Shown: positions 24,918-33,947, counted from the first letter of the stretch. The stretch: DNA of 64,000 nt from CAXBMB01 sp052078155 (GCA_052078155.1 JBQJBP010000001.1:2356001-2420000); one strand, 5' to 3'. Notes: a model not told the origin generated them from the letters alone. A program made the numbers and translations.

Positions 24918-25694
24918 TTAGCCACCTTCAGCGATATCCTGCAAACCTTCCATATCGGCAATTTCCACCTTGCCGCCCGCATGCAGAACAATAAACCCTT
25001 TGTTGCGCAACTGGGTAAAGGCACGGCTGACCGTTTCCGTGGTCAGCCCCAGGTAATCACCAATATCCATGCGGGTCATGGGGACGGCAACAGGATTGCC
25101 CACCTGGCCCCGCTGCAAGGCGCGGTTGGAGAGAGACAATAGAAAAGACGCAATCTTTTCTTTGGCCGTCTTCCGGCCCAGAAGCAGCATCTGTTCTTGC
25201 GCGGCGGCCAGTTCATGACTGGCCATGCCCAGCAGCCGTCGTTCCATCTTCGGGTAGCGGACCAGCATTTCCTCCAGATCCCGGCGAGGGAACCGGCATA
25301 GCACGCAGTGGGTAATGGCTTCGGCCGTATAGGCGTAGACTTCGTTGTGAGCCAGCCCCAGGAAGTCTCCGGCAAAGAGAAAACCGGTGATCTGACGGCG
25401 CCCATCGGGCAGCAGTTTGTAAACCTTCACGGCCCCGGCGGTGACACTGAAGATGTTGTTGGCATCTTCGCCTTCGTCGAACAGATAGTCCCCCGGACCC
25501 ATTTCAACGTGATTGACGATGGAGGAAACCTGAGACAACTCCTCTCCCCCCAAAGGGGCACAAAAGGTCAGCTGCCGGACAGAACAAGCCGCGCAGGGAG
25601 AGGGGCGTTCACCGCTTGTGGAACTTTGAACCGCTGGCGCCAGGCTGCGCAGGTTGTTCACGTCAAAGGGTGAGATTGCTTTCAAATTTTGCAA
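24918..25694 (-). CDS. FNR-type oxygen-responsive CRP/FNR regulator (FnrN/FnrL/AadR group)
   Basis: A 258-residue regulator. The N-terminal cluster C34-x2-C37-x7-C45, plus a central C130 or C133 (in ITHCVLC), matches the four cysteines that hold the 4Fe-4S cluster in FnrN-type proteins, so it should bind DNA under low oxygen. The cyclic-nucleotide-binding beta-roll covers residues 55-150, the long dimer helix about 150-185, and the C-terminal HTH (MDIGDYLGLTTETVSRAFTQLRNKGF) carries the E-x-x-S-R recognition residues that read TTGAT half-sites. The TTG start at 25694 has a weak Shine-Dalgarno; a GTG about 36 bases later is possible. It is divergent from a GNAT-like gene across a perfect FNR box. 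Confidence 0.9.
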   Translation of the reverse strand: MQNLKAISPFDVNNLRSLAPAVQSSTSGERPSPCAACSVRQLTFCAPLGGEELSQVSSIVNHVEMGPGDYLFDEGEDANNIFSVTAGAVKVYKLLPDGRRQITGFLFAGDFLGLAHNEVYAYTAEAITHCVLCRFPRRDLEEMLVRYPKMERRLLGMASHELAAAQEQMLLLGRKTAKEKIASFLLSLSNRALQRGQVGNPVAVPMTRMDIGDYLGLTTETVSRAFTQLRNKGFIVLHAGGKVEIADMEGLQDIAEGG

Positions 25695-25956
25695 ATTCTT
25701 AAGTCCAACCTTCAGCTAAACCGAATGTCTCAATCTCATAGCCCTCCTCAAGGCACAAGAATCGACCCGTCAACAAGCAAGTCACCGCACCCACTTCGTT
25801 CCCACGAAACCACGTAAGACATCAGCGGGAAAACCACCGGGCCAACCATCCTTAATCATGTAGTTAGCCTGACAATCTTACGCCTGCGTTAACCCAACGC
25901 TCAAAAGACTCCAATAACCACTCAACTCGATCCAGCTTCCCAGAAACCAGAATGTG

Positions 25957-25970
25957 TTGATCTAGATCAA
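25957..25970. promoter_or_regulatory. FNR/FixK box
   Basis: TTGATCTAGATCAA is a perfect 14-base palindrome with the exact TTGAT-N4-ATCAA consensus of FNR/FixK-type regulators. It lies between the divergent FNR-type gene and the GNAT-like gene, about 70 bases before the latter's start, consistent with activation of the latter under low oxygen. Confidence 0.85.
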
Positions 25971-26039
25971 AGTACCAGAATTGACAATACGACAATGTGT
26001 CATCGCTGAGAAGCATGACCTTTCAACCGATCAACAGCG

Positions 26040-26651
26040 GTGGCTCCATTGTACATTTCTCCTCTTGGGCCTGAGAAAATTCATCAGGCTTTTGCGTTGA
26101 TCCAGGCTGCCATGCCGAGTTTAACGCTGGCCGAATGGGAGGAGTATGCAACGCAGGTCATCGTTTGGGATCGTCTGTATGAAAGGCAGCGGGAGTTGCA
26201 CTCTTCGCCGCCCTCACCCGCTGTGTCGGTTTCGGCCCATGTACAGGCTTCAGAGGCATCAGGCTGCGCCCCGCTTCCTACGGCCAAACCACGCACCCCA
26301 GCCTTGTCCAACAACAAGAACCTCTCGGGAATTCTGGCCGCTGAAAATGATCAGGGGGATCTGACAGGCCTTGCCATCTACCACATCATCCCCGATCTGG
26401 CTCACGGGTCCGCATTGGTAACCGAACACCTGCTGGCTTTCGGTTTGCTCAATCGTTCCAGCGTTGCGAGGGAGCTGACCCAAGCTCTGGAAACTTGCGC
26501 CCGGGATCATGGTTGCAGCGCTGTCTACGCCAACACCCGCGGGGAAATGGACAAGCTCCTGGAACGCTCTGACTGGCTTGACACCCTGCTGACGGACAGC
26601 GGGTACATCCCAACAGCCAATGCCTACTGTAAGGCGCTGCCTGCATCCTGA
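26040..26651 (+). CDS. GNAT-like acetyltransferase, probably FNR-controlled
   Basis: A 203-residue protein. The first 45 residues (HQAFALIQAAMPSLTLAEWEEYA) look like the start of a GNAT fold; residues 55-100 are a low-complexity, Ser/Pro-rich insert. The second half has a GNAT-like layout: LTGLAIYHIIPD (strand 4), then a region LLNRSSVARELTQALETCARDHGCSAVYANTR equivalent to the acetyl-CoA-binding helix and strand 5. The classical Q/R-x-x-G-x-A/G loop is not clear, so activity is uncertain. It starts at GTG 26040 with no strong Shine-Dalgarno. The perfect FNR box upstream is the best clue: this is probably part of the low-oxygen response. The target is unknown. Confidence 0.6.
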   Translation: MAPLYISPLGPEKIHQAFALIQAAMPSLTLAEWEEYATQVIVWDRLYERQRELHSSPPSPAVSVSAHVQASEASGCAPLPTAKPRTPALSNNKNLSGILAAENDQGDLTGLAIYHIIPDLAHGSALVTEHLLAFGLLNRSSVARELTQALETCARDHGCSAVYANTRGEMDKLLERSDWLDTLLTDSGYIPTANAYCKALPAS

Positions 26652-26830
26652 TGACAGATCAGGCAGCACACCCTGCTGTCGTGGCACTCTTTATCACGTC
26701 AGAGGTATCTCAAGAGAGTTCGCCGAAAAGGTGTTTCTCATCAGCGCCACTGCTATCTGACTTCTCTTAACCTGATCCTTGCTGTAGCAATATAGGACTG
26801 CCGGAAGTCAGTATTGTAGAACCTGCCGTT

Positions 26831-26967
26831 GAGGCATGACCGGTTTAGCCGCGGGGCGCTTTGCGCAGCAGGCCAAACCGTGACTCATTCCCTGACCGGC
26901 CGAACTGAAACAAATCACGCTTGAGCGGTTTCACTTGGTGAATCCCGTTAAACCGATTTGATTCCAA
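26831..26967 (-). repeat. Dispersed palindromic repeat, copy 3 (minus orientation)
   Basis: It aligns with the reverse complement of copy 1: GCATGACCGGTTTAG at the left and TTAAACCGATTTGATTCC at the right. GANTC sites are kept at all three positions (26882-26886, 26940-26944, 26960-26964) but with different middle bases from copy 1. It lies just upstream of the ggt gene. Confidence 0.85.
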
Positions 26968-27025
26968 GGGTTCTGACAATGGGCCTTCTGAACAGCCAGA
27001 GCTGCAAGCAAGAGGGAGACGCGCT

Positions 27026-28789
27026 GTGACAGATATGTTGGACCTGACGAAACCTTCACGCTTGATAAGGCCCTTTGCAGCCACTGTGATGCTCTGTGCA
27101 GCCGTGGCTCTCTTGGGCACATCCAGAGCAGAAAGCGCGTCGACGGTGGAAGCCGGGGCCATGATTGCCTCTGCTAACCCGCTGGCCACAGAAGCCGGGG
27201 CTCAGATGCTGCGGCAAGGCGGTTCTGCCATAGACGCAGCCATCGCAACGCAGCTGGTTCTTGGACTGGTCGAACCTCAGTCGTCCGGCATTGGCGGCGG
27301 GGCCTTTTTGCTGCACCACGATCCGGCAACCCAGAAGACCCAGGCCTATGACGGTCGGGAGCAGGCGCCCAAAGCGGCCACAGACGATCAGTTCCTGAAG
27401 GCCGACGGCGAACGCATGAAGTTCTACGATGCCGTGGTCGGGGGTCTGTCAGTCGGGGTTCCCGGTGTCCCGCGCCTGCTGGAAAAAGTTCATCAGGAGC
27501 ATGGCAAGCTGCCCTGGGCCAGGCTTTTCGAACCGGCGATCGCTCTGGCTGAAGAGGGTTTTGAGATCTCTCCCCGGCTGGCCTTTCTGATTGACCGAGA
27601 TAAGCATCTGGCGACCTTCCCGGACACCCGGGCTTACTTCTACAATGGCGACGGCAGCCCAAAAGCGGCAGGAACCATCCTGACCAACCCGGCTTACGCC
27701 GACACCCTGCGGCGCATGGCCCAGGAGGGGGCTGACGCCTTCTACGAAGGCCCCATCGCCCAGGCCATTGTCAAAACCCAGGGCGAGGCCGCGCAAAACC
27801 CCGGTCGCATGACCCTGGCGGATCTGGCGGCTTACGAAGCCAAAGAACGGGAGAATCTCTGCCGGCCCTACAAAGGGGCAAAACAGATCTACCGGATCTG
27901 CGGCATGCCGCCCCCCACCTCCGGCGGCCTGGCAACCCTGCAGATCATGGGACTGCTGGAGCCTTACAATCTCTCCCAATACAAACCCATGGATCCTCAA
28001 GCGGTGCATCTGATCACTCAGGCCAGCCGCCTTGCTTTTGCCGACCGCAATGCCGTGGTTGCCGACAGTGACTATGTCACCGTGCCACTGCGCAAAATGC
28101 TCAATTCCGAATACCTTCTGATGCGGGCAGAAGACATAAACGAGCAGGACATGGGCAAGGCAGAGCCCGGGCTGCTCAATCAGCGCACCGCCATCAATCC
28201 GACCCATGTGGAGCCCCCCTCCACCACCCACCTGGTTGTTCGGGACCACGACGGTCGGGTGATCTCCATGACCTCTTCAGTTGAAAACGCCTTTGGCTCC
28301 CGCCTCATGGCCAGCGGTTTTCTGTTGAACAACCAGCTCACAGACTTTTCCTTCCGACCAGAGATTGACGGCAAACCGGTCGCCAACAAGGTCGAGCCAG
28401 GAAAGCGCCCGCGCAGTTCCATGTCCCCGACGCTGGTTTTCAATCAGGACGGTGATTTCTATCTCGCCGTGGGCTCACCGGGGGGCAGCCGGATCATCGG
28501 GTATGTGGTCAAAACCCTGGTCGGTGTTCTGGACTGGAACCTCTCCCCCCAGGCAGCCATCAACCTGCCCAACTTCACCAACCGCAATGGCAGCACCGAT
28601 CTTGAAAACGGCCGGGGCCTGGACCGGCTGGCCCAGGACCTGGAAGGCCGGGGGCATAAAGTGAACCAACGCAGTCTTAACTCCGGTTTGCACGCCATCC
28701 GGGCCCGCAAGGCAGGCAGCGAACAGGCCATCCGTCTGGATGGCGGAGCCGATCGCCGCCGCGAAGGTGTTGTTATCTCCGTGCCTTGA
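27026..28789 (+). CDS. ggt: Gamma-glutamyltransferase
   Basis: A 587-residue exported enzyme that cleaves the gamma-glutamyl bond of glutathione and similar compounds and transfers or hydrolyses it. A hydrophobic signal (RPFAATVMLCAAVALLGTSRAES) directs it to the periplasm. The proenzyme cleaves itself before the catalytic Thr of PPSTTHLVV (Thr at about residue 400), giving the large and small subunits. GGGAFLL near residue 91, DGREQAP, and GSPGGSRI in the small subunit are family motifs. GTG at 27026 has GAGGGAG eight bases upstream; the ATG nine bases later is possible. A palindromic repeat lies immediately upstream, and GC-rich hairpins follow the stop. Confidence 0.94.
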   Translation: MTDMLDLTKPSRLIRPFAATVMLCAAVALLGTSRAESASTVEAGAMIASANPLATEAGAQMLRQGGSAIDAAIATQLVLGLVEPQSSGIGGGAFLLHHDPATQKTQAYDGREQAPKAATDDQFLKADGERMKFYDAVVGGLSVGVPGVPRLLEKVHQEHGKLPWARLFEPAIALAEEGFEISPRLAFLIDRDKHLATFPDTRAYFYNGDGSPKAAGTILTNPAYADTLRRMAQEGADAFYEGPIAQAIVKTQGEAAQNPGRMTLADLAAYEAKERENLCRPYKGAKQIYRICGMPPPTSGGLATLQIMGLLEPYNLSQYKPMDPQAVHLITQASRLAFADRNAVVADSDYVTVPLRKMLNSEYLLMRAEDINEQDMGKAEPGLLNQRTAINPTHVEPPSTTHLVVRDHDGRVISMTSSVENAFGSRLMASGFLLNNQLTDFSFRPEIDGKPVANKVEPGKRPRSSMSPTLVFNQDGDFYLAVGSPGGSRIIGYVVKTLVGVLDWNLSPQAAINLPNFTNRNGSTDLENGRGLDRLAQDLEGRGHKVNQRSLNSGLHAIRARKAGSEQAIRLDGGADRRREGVVISVP

Positions 28790-28864
28790 CGCTCAAGCGC
28801 ATCAACAGCTGCATGAAGAAGTTCACCTGAAGGACAGGAAGGGCGGCCTTCTTAAGGGTAGAGG

Positions 28865-28880
28865 GCGAGCGACCGCTCGC
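28865..28880. repeat. GC-rich perfect palindrome downstream of ggt
   Basis: GCGAGCG-AC-CGCTCGC. It lies in the 205-base gap between the convergent ggt and PBP genes, with a smaller GAAGG/CCTTC hairpin just upstream. No T-run follows, so it is not a typical terminator. Confidence 0.55.
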
Positions 28881-28978
28881 TTCCCGGCGTACAGTGCTTC
28901 TGCCCACCCCGCTGTGCCTTTACAGCATGGGGCGCGCTTTGGGCTTCACCTTCTAAGCACCACCGGGAAGCAATCCCC

Positions 28979-28997
28979 TTAAACCGATTTGACTCTA
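28979..28997 (-). repeat. Fragment of the dispersed repeat, left end
   Basis: TTAAACCGATTTGACTCTA is the terminal inverted repeat of the element in minus orientation. The rest of a full copy is not recognisable on its left. The final CTA is the complement of the PBP gene's TAG stop. Confidence 0.75.
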
Positions 28998-31142
28998 GCG
29001 GTCACTTGCACCGGGTTGAGGCAAACGCTGGCCGGGCTGGTCGTTCTCATCGTCGCTGGAAAAGCTGCGCAAGACCCGGTCCAGCAGAGACCCTTCACTG
29101 TCGTCACCGGTGCCTTGCGATGCCGGGGTCGCTGGTTCCAAAGCCGATTGAGCCAAAGGTGCCGCCAACTGTCGGCTGGGCAACCCCTCAAGACCAGAGC
29201 GGGCGATTTTGCTAAAGAGCTTGGCTGGCAGCCCCCCGCCCGTCACGTCTTTCATGGGGCGCCCGTCGTCATTGCCCATCCAGACACCGATCACCAGTTC
29301 TGAAGTAAAGCCGATGAACCAGGCATCACGCGAGTCCTGGCTGGTGCCGGTCTTTCCCCCTGCCGGACGCCCCGGATTGGCAGCCTTACCCGTCCCCCAA
29401 TCCACATTGGCTCTCAGCAGCTCGGTCATACCTGACTGCGCCGCCGCCGGAACGATCACAGCCGGCAGGCCCGACTGGGCTTTGAACAGCACCCGGCCTT
29501 CCCGGCTGCGCACCTGATCAATGGCATAGGGCCAGACTGCCCTGCCGCCATTGGCCATGACCGCATAGGCCGCAGTCATATCCATCAGCGTCACCTCATC
29601 GGCCCCAAGAGCCAGGGAGGGCAGGGGCTGCAATGCAGAAGTAATGCCCAGACGCTGAGCCATATCTGCCACCGCTTGGGGGCCGACCTTCTCGGTCAGC
29701 TGAACGGCAACAGAATTGAGGGAGCGGGCAAAAGCCTCCCGCAGGGTCACCGGGCCATAGTAACGACCGGCAAAGTTCTTTGGTCGCCAGGGCCCTTGCG
29801 GCGTGGCAACCACCACGGGTTCATCCACCAGCCGGTCGTCGGGTTTCATGCCGGCTTCCAGCGCAGCCAGATAGACAAAGAGCTTAAAGGAGGACCCGGG
29901 TTGCCGCAGCGCCTGTACCGCGCGGTTGAACTGGCTCTTGCGATAGGAACTGCCGCCCACCAGTGCCCGAACCGCCCCGGTGGGATCCATCACCACCACA
30001 GCGACCTGACTGGCCCCGCCTGCTTTGGCCGGACCGGCCATCATTTCCGCCACGGCCTGTTCTGTTACCTGCTGCAGCAAGGGGTCCAGGGTGGTGTCGA
30101 CCACCACGTCATCTTCCAGCTGCCCCATGTAGCCAGTGAGGCGGGTCAGGGTCCAGTCAGCAAAATACTGACCGGACCGGCGGGTGCCCGGCGTGCCGCG
30201 TTGTTTCTGCTGTTTGGCGGTTCTGGCCTGCTGTGCTGTGACATAGCCCTGATCGGCCATGGCTGTCAGAACCAGCTGCGCCCGTTTGTCTGCCAAATCG
30301 GGAGAGCGGGCCGGATTGTAGCGGGACGGTGCTTTGACCAGCCCGGCAAGGGTGGCTGACTCATAAAGACCCAGGTCACGGGCCGACTTATTGAAGAAAC
30401 GCTGCGCCGCTGCGTCAACGCCATAAGCTCCGGCCCCGAAGTACACCCGGTTCAGATAAAGCGAAAGGATCTGATCCTTGGAAAGCTTGTATTCCAGCCA
30501 GAACGCCAGCAACAGCTCCTGAACCTTCCGGCGCAGCGTGCGTTCTGGCCCCAGAAACAGGTTCTTTGCCAGCTGCTGGGACAGGGTCGAGCCCCCCTGG
30601 ACCAGGCGCCCCGCCTGCAGGTTGGTCACCACGGCCCGCGCCAGACCGATGAGATCCAGCCCCGGGTGGTCGTAAAATCGCTTGTCTTCAATGGCGACAA
30701 AGGCCTGCGGCAGATGTGGCGGCAAGTCAGTGAGGGTCAGGGCGGCACCATAGAGATCCCCGTAGGATCCGATGACCTGCCCCTGGCGGTTTTCCAGGCG
30801 GACAGAAGGTCTGCGGGTTTCCTCAGCAATGGCGCTTACATCGGGCAGATCGTAGGCGTAGTAGGCCACCAGCAAACCCACAGCCAGACCGCCCCAGATC
30901 ATGGCCACCAGGGCCCAGGTCAGCAGGCGCAGACCCCAGGAGCGTTTGGCTTTTACGGCGCTTTTTCTGGCCGGGGCCCGTTTTTTACCGCCGGCCGCCT
31001 TCCCGGCAGTTTTGGCTTTTGAGGCACGGGCACCAGCCTTTCCGGCAGCTGCTTTTGCAGGGGCAGCCTTTTTGCCAGAAGCAGCCTTCTGGCCGGTTTT
31101 GCCAGCTTTGCGCGCCGGTTTTTTGGGAGTTCCTGTCGCCAT
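28995..31142 (-). CDS. Class A penicillin-binding protein with a histone H1-like cytoplasmic tail
   Basis: A 715-residue bifunctional murein synthase of the PBP1A type. Residues 1-68 are an extremely Lys/Ala/Gly/Pro-rich tail (KKPARKAGK, KAAPAKAAAGKAG) resembling histone H1. One membrane helix lies at about 71-95. The glycosyltransferase domain carries EDKRFYDHPG, GGSTLSQQLAKNLF and RKVQELLLAFWLE; the transpeptidase domain carries the active Ser in GSSFKLF, SLN, and KTGTS near residue 585. An acidic, disordered C terminus follows. ATG 31142 is chosen because the reading beyond it to 31301 lies in a dispersed repeat. The TAG stop comes from another repeat fragment. It converges with ggt. It polymerises and cross-links peptidoglycan in the periplasm. 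Confidence 0.93.
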   Translation of the reverse strand: MATGTPKKPARKAGKTGQKAASGKKAAPAKAAAGKAGARASKAKTAGKAAGGKKRAPARKSAVKAKRSWGLRLLTWALVAMIWGGLAVGLLVAYYAYDLPDVSAIAEETRRPSVRLENRQGQVIGSYGDLYGAALTLTDLPPHLPQAFVAIEDKRFYDHPGLDLIGLARAVVTNLQAGRLVQGGSTLSQQLAKNLFLGPERTLRRKVQELLLAFWLEYKLSKDQILSLYLNRVYFGAGAYGVDAAAQRFFNKSARDLGLYESATLAGLVKAPSRYNPARSPDLADKRAQLVLTAMADQGYVTAQQARTAKQQKQRGTPGTRRSGQYFADWTLTRLTGYMGQLEDDVVVDTTLDPLLQQVTEQAVAEMMAGPAKAGGASQVAVVVMDPTGAVRALVGGSSYRKSQFNRAVQALRQPGSSFKLFVYLAALEAGMKPDDRLVDEPVVVATPQGPWRPKNFAGRYYGPVTLREAFARSLNSVAVQLTEKVGPQAVADMAQRLGITSALQPLPSLALGADEVTLMDMTAAYAVMANGGRAVWPYAIDQVRSREGRVLFKAQSGLPAVIVPAAAQSGMTELLRANVDWGTGKAANPGRPAGGKTGTSQDSRDAWFIGFTSELVIGVWMGNDDGRPMKDVTGGGLPAKLFSKIARSGLEGLPSRQLAAPLAQSALEPATPASQGTGDDSEGSLLDRVLRSFSSDDENDQPGQRLPQPGASDR

Positions 31143-31171
31143 GAGGCCCGGTGGTAGTTCAGAAAAAAACC

Positions 31172-31308
31172 AGAGGATGATCGGTTTAGTAAGAAGCGCT
31201 TTGTGCTTGTCCCTAGACCGCGACTCAACCTCTAAAACATTGAAAAGAGGCAAATTCACGTCTTTTTCAAAATCACCTCGTGATTCCAAAAAAAATGACA
31301 AGACTCTA
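31172..31308 (-). repeat. Dispersed palindromic repeat, copy 4 (minus orientation)
   Basis: AGAGGATGATCGGTTTAG at the left and GACTCTA at the right match the reverse complement of the reference copy. Between them lie AGCGCTTTGTGCTT and CCTCTAAAACATTGAAAAGAGG. GANTC sites are present at all three positions (31222-31226, 31282-31286, 31302-31306). It lies just upstream of the PBP gene and continues the open frame of that gene upstream, which should not be read as coding. Confidence 0.85.
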
Positions 31309-31378
31309 ATCGATGGCCAGAATGGCGATCCGGTGAATCTTGCGCCATGCCTTCCCTAATCACAAGGTCGGAAACACC

Positions 31379-31512
31379 AAAGCATGATCGGTTTGGTTTC
31401 GTCGCAAAGTCCGACGAACCACCCCGTCAGCCATCCTCTAAATCACTGAAACGAGGCAAATTCACGCGTCAAATGTGATCACAAGGTGATGCCGCTGAAA
31501 GCAATCCAAGTT
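31379..31512 (-). repeat. Dispersed palindromic repeat, copy 5 (minus orientation, diverged)
   Basis: AGCATGATCGGTTTGGTT at the left, then CGTCG/CGACG hairpin in place of AGCGC/GCGCT, CCTCTAAATCACTGAAACGAGG and a weak right end. All three GANTC sites are lost. It is 70 bases from copy 4, between the PBP gene and the PAS histidine kinase. Confidence 0.75.
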
Positions 31513-31530
31513 CAAGGTCATAACCGACTG

Positions 31531-33504
31531 TCAGACGCCACCGGTTTCGTCATCGGGTGCCGGAAAGAAAAGGGTGACACAGGTGCCCTCATTGGGGGCA
31601 CTGGTGATGGCCAGTCGACCACCATGCAATTCAACCAGTCCCTTGACCAGCGGCAAACCAAGTCCGGTTCCTTCGCGCGGCCGGGTGTCATCACTGACCT
31701 GTTTAAAGGCCTGCATGGCAATGGCCAGCTGGGCGTCAGACATGCCGATGCCGCTGTCGCGCACCGTAACCATGACATCACCCGGGCGACCCTCGGGATC
31801 CGGGGCAAACCCCAGCGCAACTTCGCCGTTCTTCTGGGTGAACTTGCAGGCGTTTGACAGCAGGTTGAACAGCATCTGTTTCAGCGCGCGCTCATCAACA
31901 AAGAGCTTAAGGTCCTTCTCCATCCTGTCGACGGTCAGTGACACCCCGCGGTCATCGGCCAGGCCGGTCACCAAAGGCAGGCAGACTTTCACCATCTCCT
32001 CTGCGGCGATCCACTGGGGATGGGTTTCCATCTTCCCGGCTTCAATCTTTGAAATGTCCAGAATGTCGTTGATGATCGACAGCAGATGCGAGCCGCTGTC
32101 GTGAATATGTTCGACATAATCGCGGTAGCGGTCGGCCCCCAGATCCCCAAAGAGTTCACTGCGCATTACTTCGGAGAAGCCGAGCACAGCATTGAGGGGC
32201 GTGCGCAGTTCATGGCTCATCATGGCCAGGAAGAGGCTTTTCGCACGGTTGGCTTCTTCCGATCGGGCCCGGGCCGCCAGTGCCTCATTGCGGGCCACAC
32301 GCAGCCCTTCCGCCAGCTCTTCCAACTGGTGATTGGCCGCCGCAAGATCTTCTTCCTGAGCCTTCAGGTGAGAAATGTCGTTCATGCCCAGAAGCAGGAC
32401 TTTTTCACCCTGATAAATCAGGCCGGAGCCAGACAGCAGCGCCCAGAAACGGCGGCCCTCGCTGTCCTTCATCTCCATTTCCACGTCCCGGAAGGTGCCG
32501 TCGTCCTGGACCAGTTTGCTAAGATCCAGCCGGCTTTGCACATCCACGTAGAAATCAGTGCCCTGCCGTCCGGTCAGCTCTTCCGGATCCACCTTGAGGA
32601 TCTGACCAAGGCGCTGGTTGGCAAAGACCACCTTTTCATCCCGCAGCCGGGCCATGCTCAGGGCAAAAGGCGCTGTTTCTGCCAGAACGCGGAACAAAGC
32701 TTCCCGTTCGCGCAGATCGCTTTCCATCTGCTTGGTGTCAGTAATGTCCCGGCGCAACGACACAAACCCAACGCCAGGGACGCGCCGCTCTGAAATGATG
32801 TGCCACTGATGGGCGGTAAACTGCTCGAAGGGCTCCGGGGCGGGGTTGTGCAACCGCTCCAGGCGCTTTTGCAGATAGGCCTGTCGGTCCACCCGCGCCA
32901 GGGGGTCAAGGACCACGTCCGGCGCATCAATGGAATAGTTGATAACATCAAAGAAGTGCCGGCCTTTCAGCTCTTCAAAGACGGGCATGTAGGGATAGAA
33001 TTCCCGATAGGCCTTGTTGAAAAACAGCAGGCGGTCGTCTTCATCATAGAGCACCAGAGCTTCCGGCCAGGAATCAAAGGCAATCCGCAGCAGTTCAGCC
33101 ACCCGCTCGTCTTCATAGCGCTGACGCAGCAACACCAGGATGACTTTGCTGGTTTGATAACTGCCGTCTTCCAGCTGTCGGGGGATATCCAGAAACCCCT
33201 GCTCCGCCCGAAACCACTTGCGGCCGCCGTCACCCAGACGCAACCGCAACTTTCTGGCCGTGTTGGCAAGATCCCAGGGGGCAATGGTCTTGTCATCAGA
33301 AAAGAGAAAGGAGAACGCCTTCCCAAGCAGTTCTTCACGCGCGTAGTTCAGAAGACTGCAGGCTTCTTCATTGACCGACAGGATGGTGCCATTGTCTGGA
33401 TCCAGCGTCAGCAATGCAGAGTTCAGATCAGCCTGTCGCGCAGCCAAAGTCATACCCGGCTGGTCGAGAAAACTCTCTGTCGGTGAATGCGCTCCCTCAG
33501 TCAT
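31531..33504 (-). CDS. PAS-domain sensor histidine kinase
   Basis: A 657-residue soluble kinase. Three or four PAS domains occupy residues 20-400 (for example LLTLDPDNGTILSVNEEACSLL, then AFDSWPEALVLYDEDDRLLFFN and ETAPFALSMARLRDEKVVFANQRL). A short coiled coil (ARARSEEANRAKSLFLAMM) leads to the HisKA domain with the phospho-accepting His in MMSHELRTPLNAVLGFSEVM. The HATPase domain follows, with LLSNACKFT (N box), DSGIGM (G1) and EGTGLGLPLV (G2). No membrane helix or receiver domain is seen, so the partner regulator is elsewhere. The ATG at 33504 has GGGGA upstream. PAS ligand is unknown. Confidence 0.9.
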   Translation of the reverse strand: MTEGAHSPTESFLDQPGMTLAARQADLNSALLTLDPDNGTILSVNEEACSLLNYAREELLGKAFSFLFSDDKTIAPWDLANTARKLRLRLGDGGRKWFRAEQGFLDIPRQLEDGSYQTSKVILVLLRQRYEDERVAELLRIAFDSWPEALVLYDEDDRLLFFNKAYREFYPYMPVFEELKGRHFFDVINYSIDAPDVVLDPLARVDRQAYLQKRLERLHNPAPEPFEQFTAHQWHIISERRVPGVGFVSLRRDITDTKQMESDLREREALFRVLAETAPFALSMARLRDEKVVFANQRLGQILKVDPEELTGRQGTDFYVDVQSRLDLSKLVQDDGTFRDVEMEMKDSEGRRFWALLSGSGLIYQGEKVLLLGMNDISHLKAQEEDLAAANHQLEELAEGLRVARNEALAARARSEEANRAKSLFLAMMSHELRTPLNAVLGFSEVMRSELFGDLGADRYRDYVEHIHDSGSHLLSIINDILDISKIEAGKMETHPQWIAAEEMVKVCLPLVTGLADDRGVSLTVDRMEKDLKLFVDERALKQMLFNLLSNACKFTQKNGEVALGFAPDPEGRPGDVMVTVRDSGIGMSDAQLAIAMQAFKQVSDDTRPREGTGLGLPLVKGLVELHGGRLAITSAPNEGTCVTLFFPAPDDETGGV

Positions 33505-33900
33505 CGCAGTCCCCACATGCCGCAATGAGCTGCCGGCATCTTTCGTGCGAAATGAACCCCCGCACGCAGATCAAATCTTAGCTGAAACACTCCTGTTCCC
33601 GCCTTTCCCCCAACCGGGCCCGGGCAATCGTCCTGAACCCAACCTGCTGCAGACGAGATGTGCCTTTGCTAAAAACTGCACAAAATACTACTTCAGGTAT
33701 GATAACTGTTACTTTGCGACAGCCAGCACTTACCCATACTGACCGGTCCGCGTCCACGGACAGATTACGTTATGAACCTTAATGAATCCCTTCCGCTTTT
33801 CTCGGCCTGAAAAGCAGGCTGGCCCTCAAAAACCATGAGAAATGCGCAAGCTGACTCACTCACCTGGAACTGTGCCTCAAACCGCTGCGACAAAACAGGC
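33505..33900. other. Intergenic region, no gene seen
   Basis: About 400 bases between the histidine kinase and the gyrB terminator. It is moderately AT-rich in part (33680-33740, where a minus-strand promoter of the kinase could lie) but holds no reading frame, repeat or RNA that I recognise. Confidence 0.4.
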
Positions 33901-33907
33901 AAAAATA

Positions 33908-33947
33908 TAGGCAGACCAACATTCCTATCGGAAAGTCAGCCTGCCTA
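33908..33947 (-). terminator. Terminator of gyrB
   Basis: On the minus strand TTAGGCAG pairs with CTGCCTA and is followed by TATTTTT. It lies 26 bases beyond the gyrB stop. Confidence 0.7.

Noticed and set aside
31143..31301. Upstream extension of the PBP reading frame
   Set aside because: The extension lies in repeat copy 4, and the encoded residues do not resemble a PBP N terminus; the ATG at 31142 starts the basic tail.
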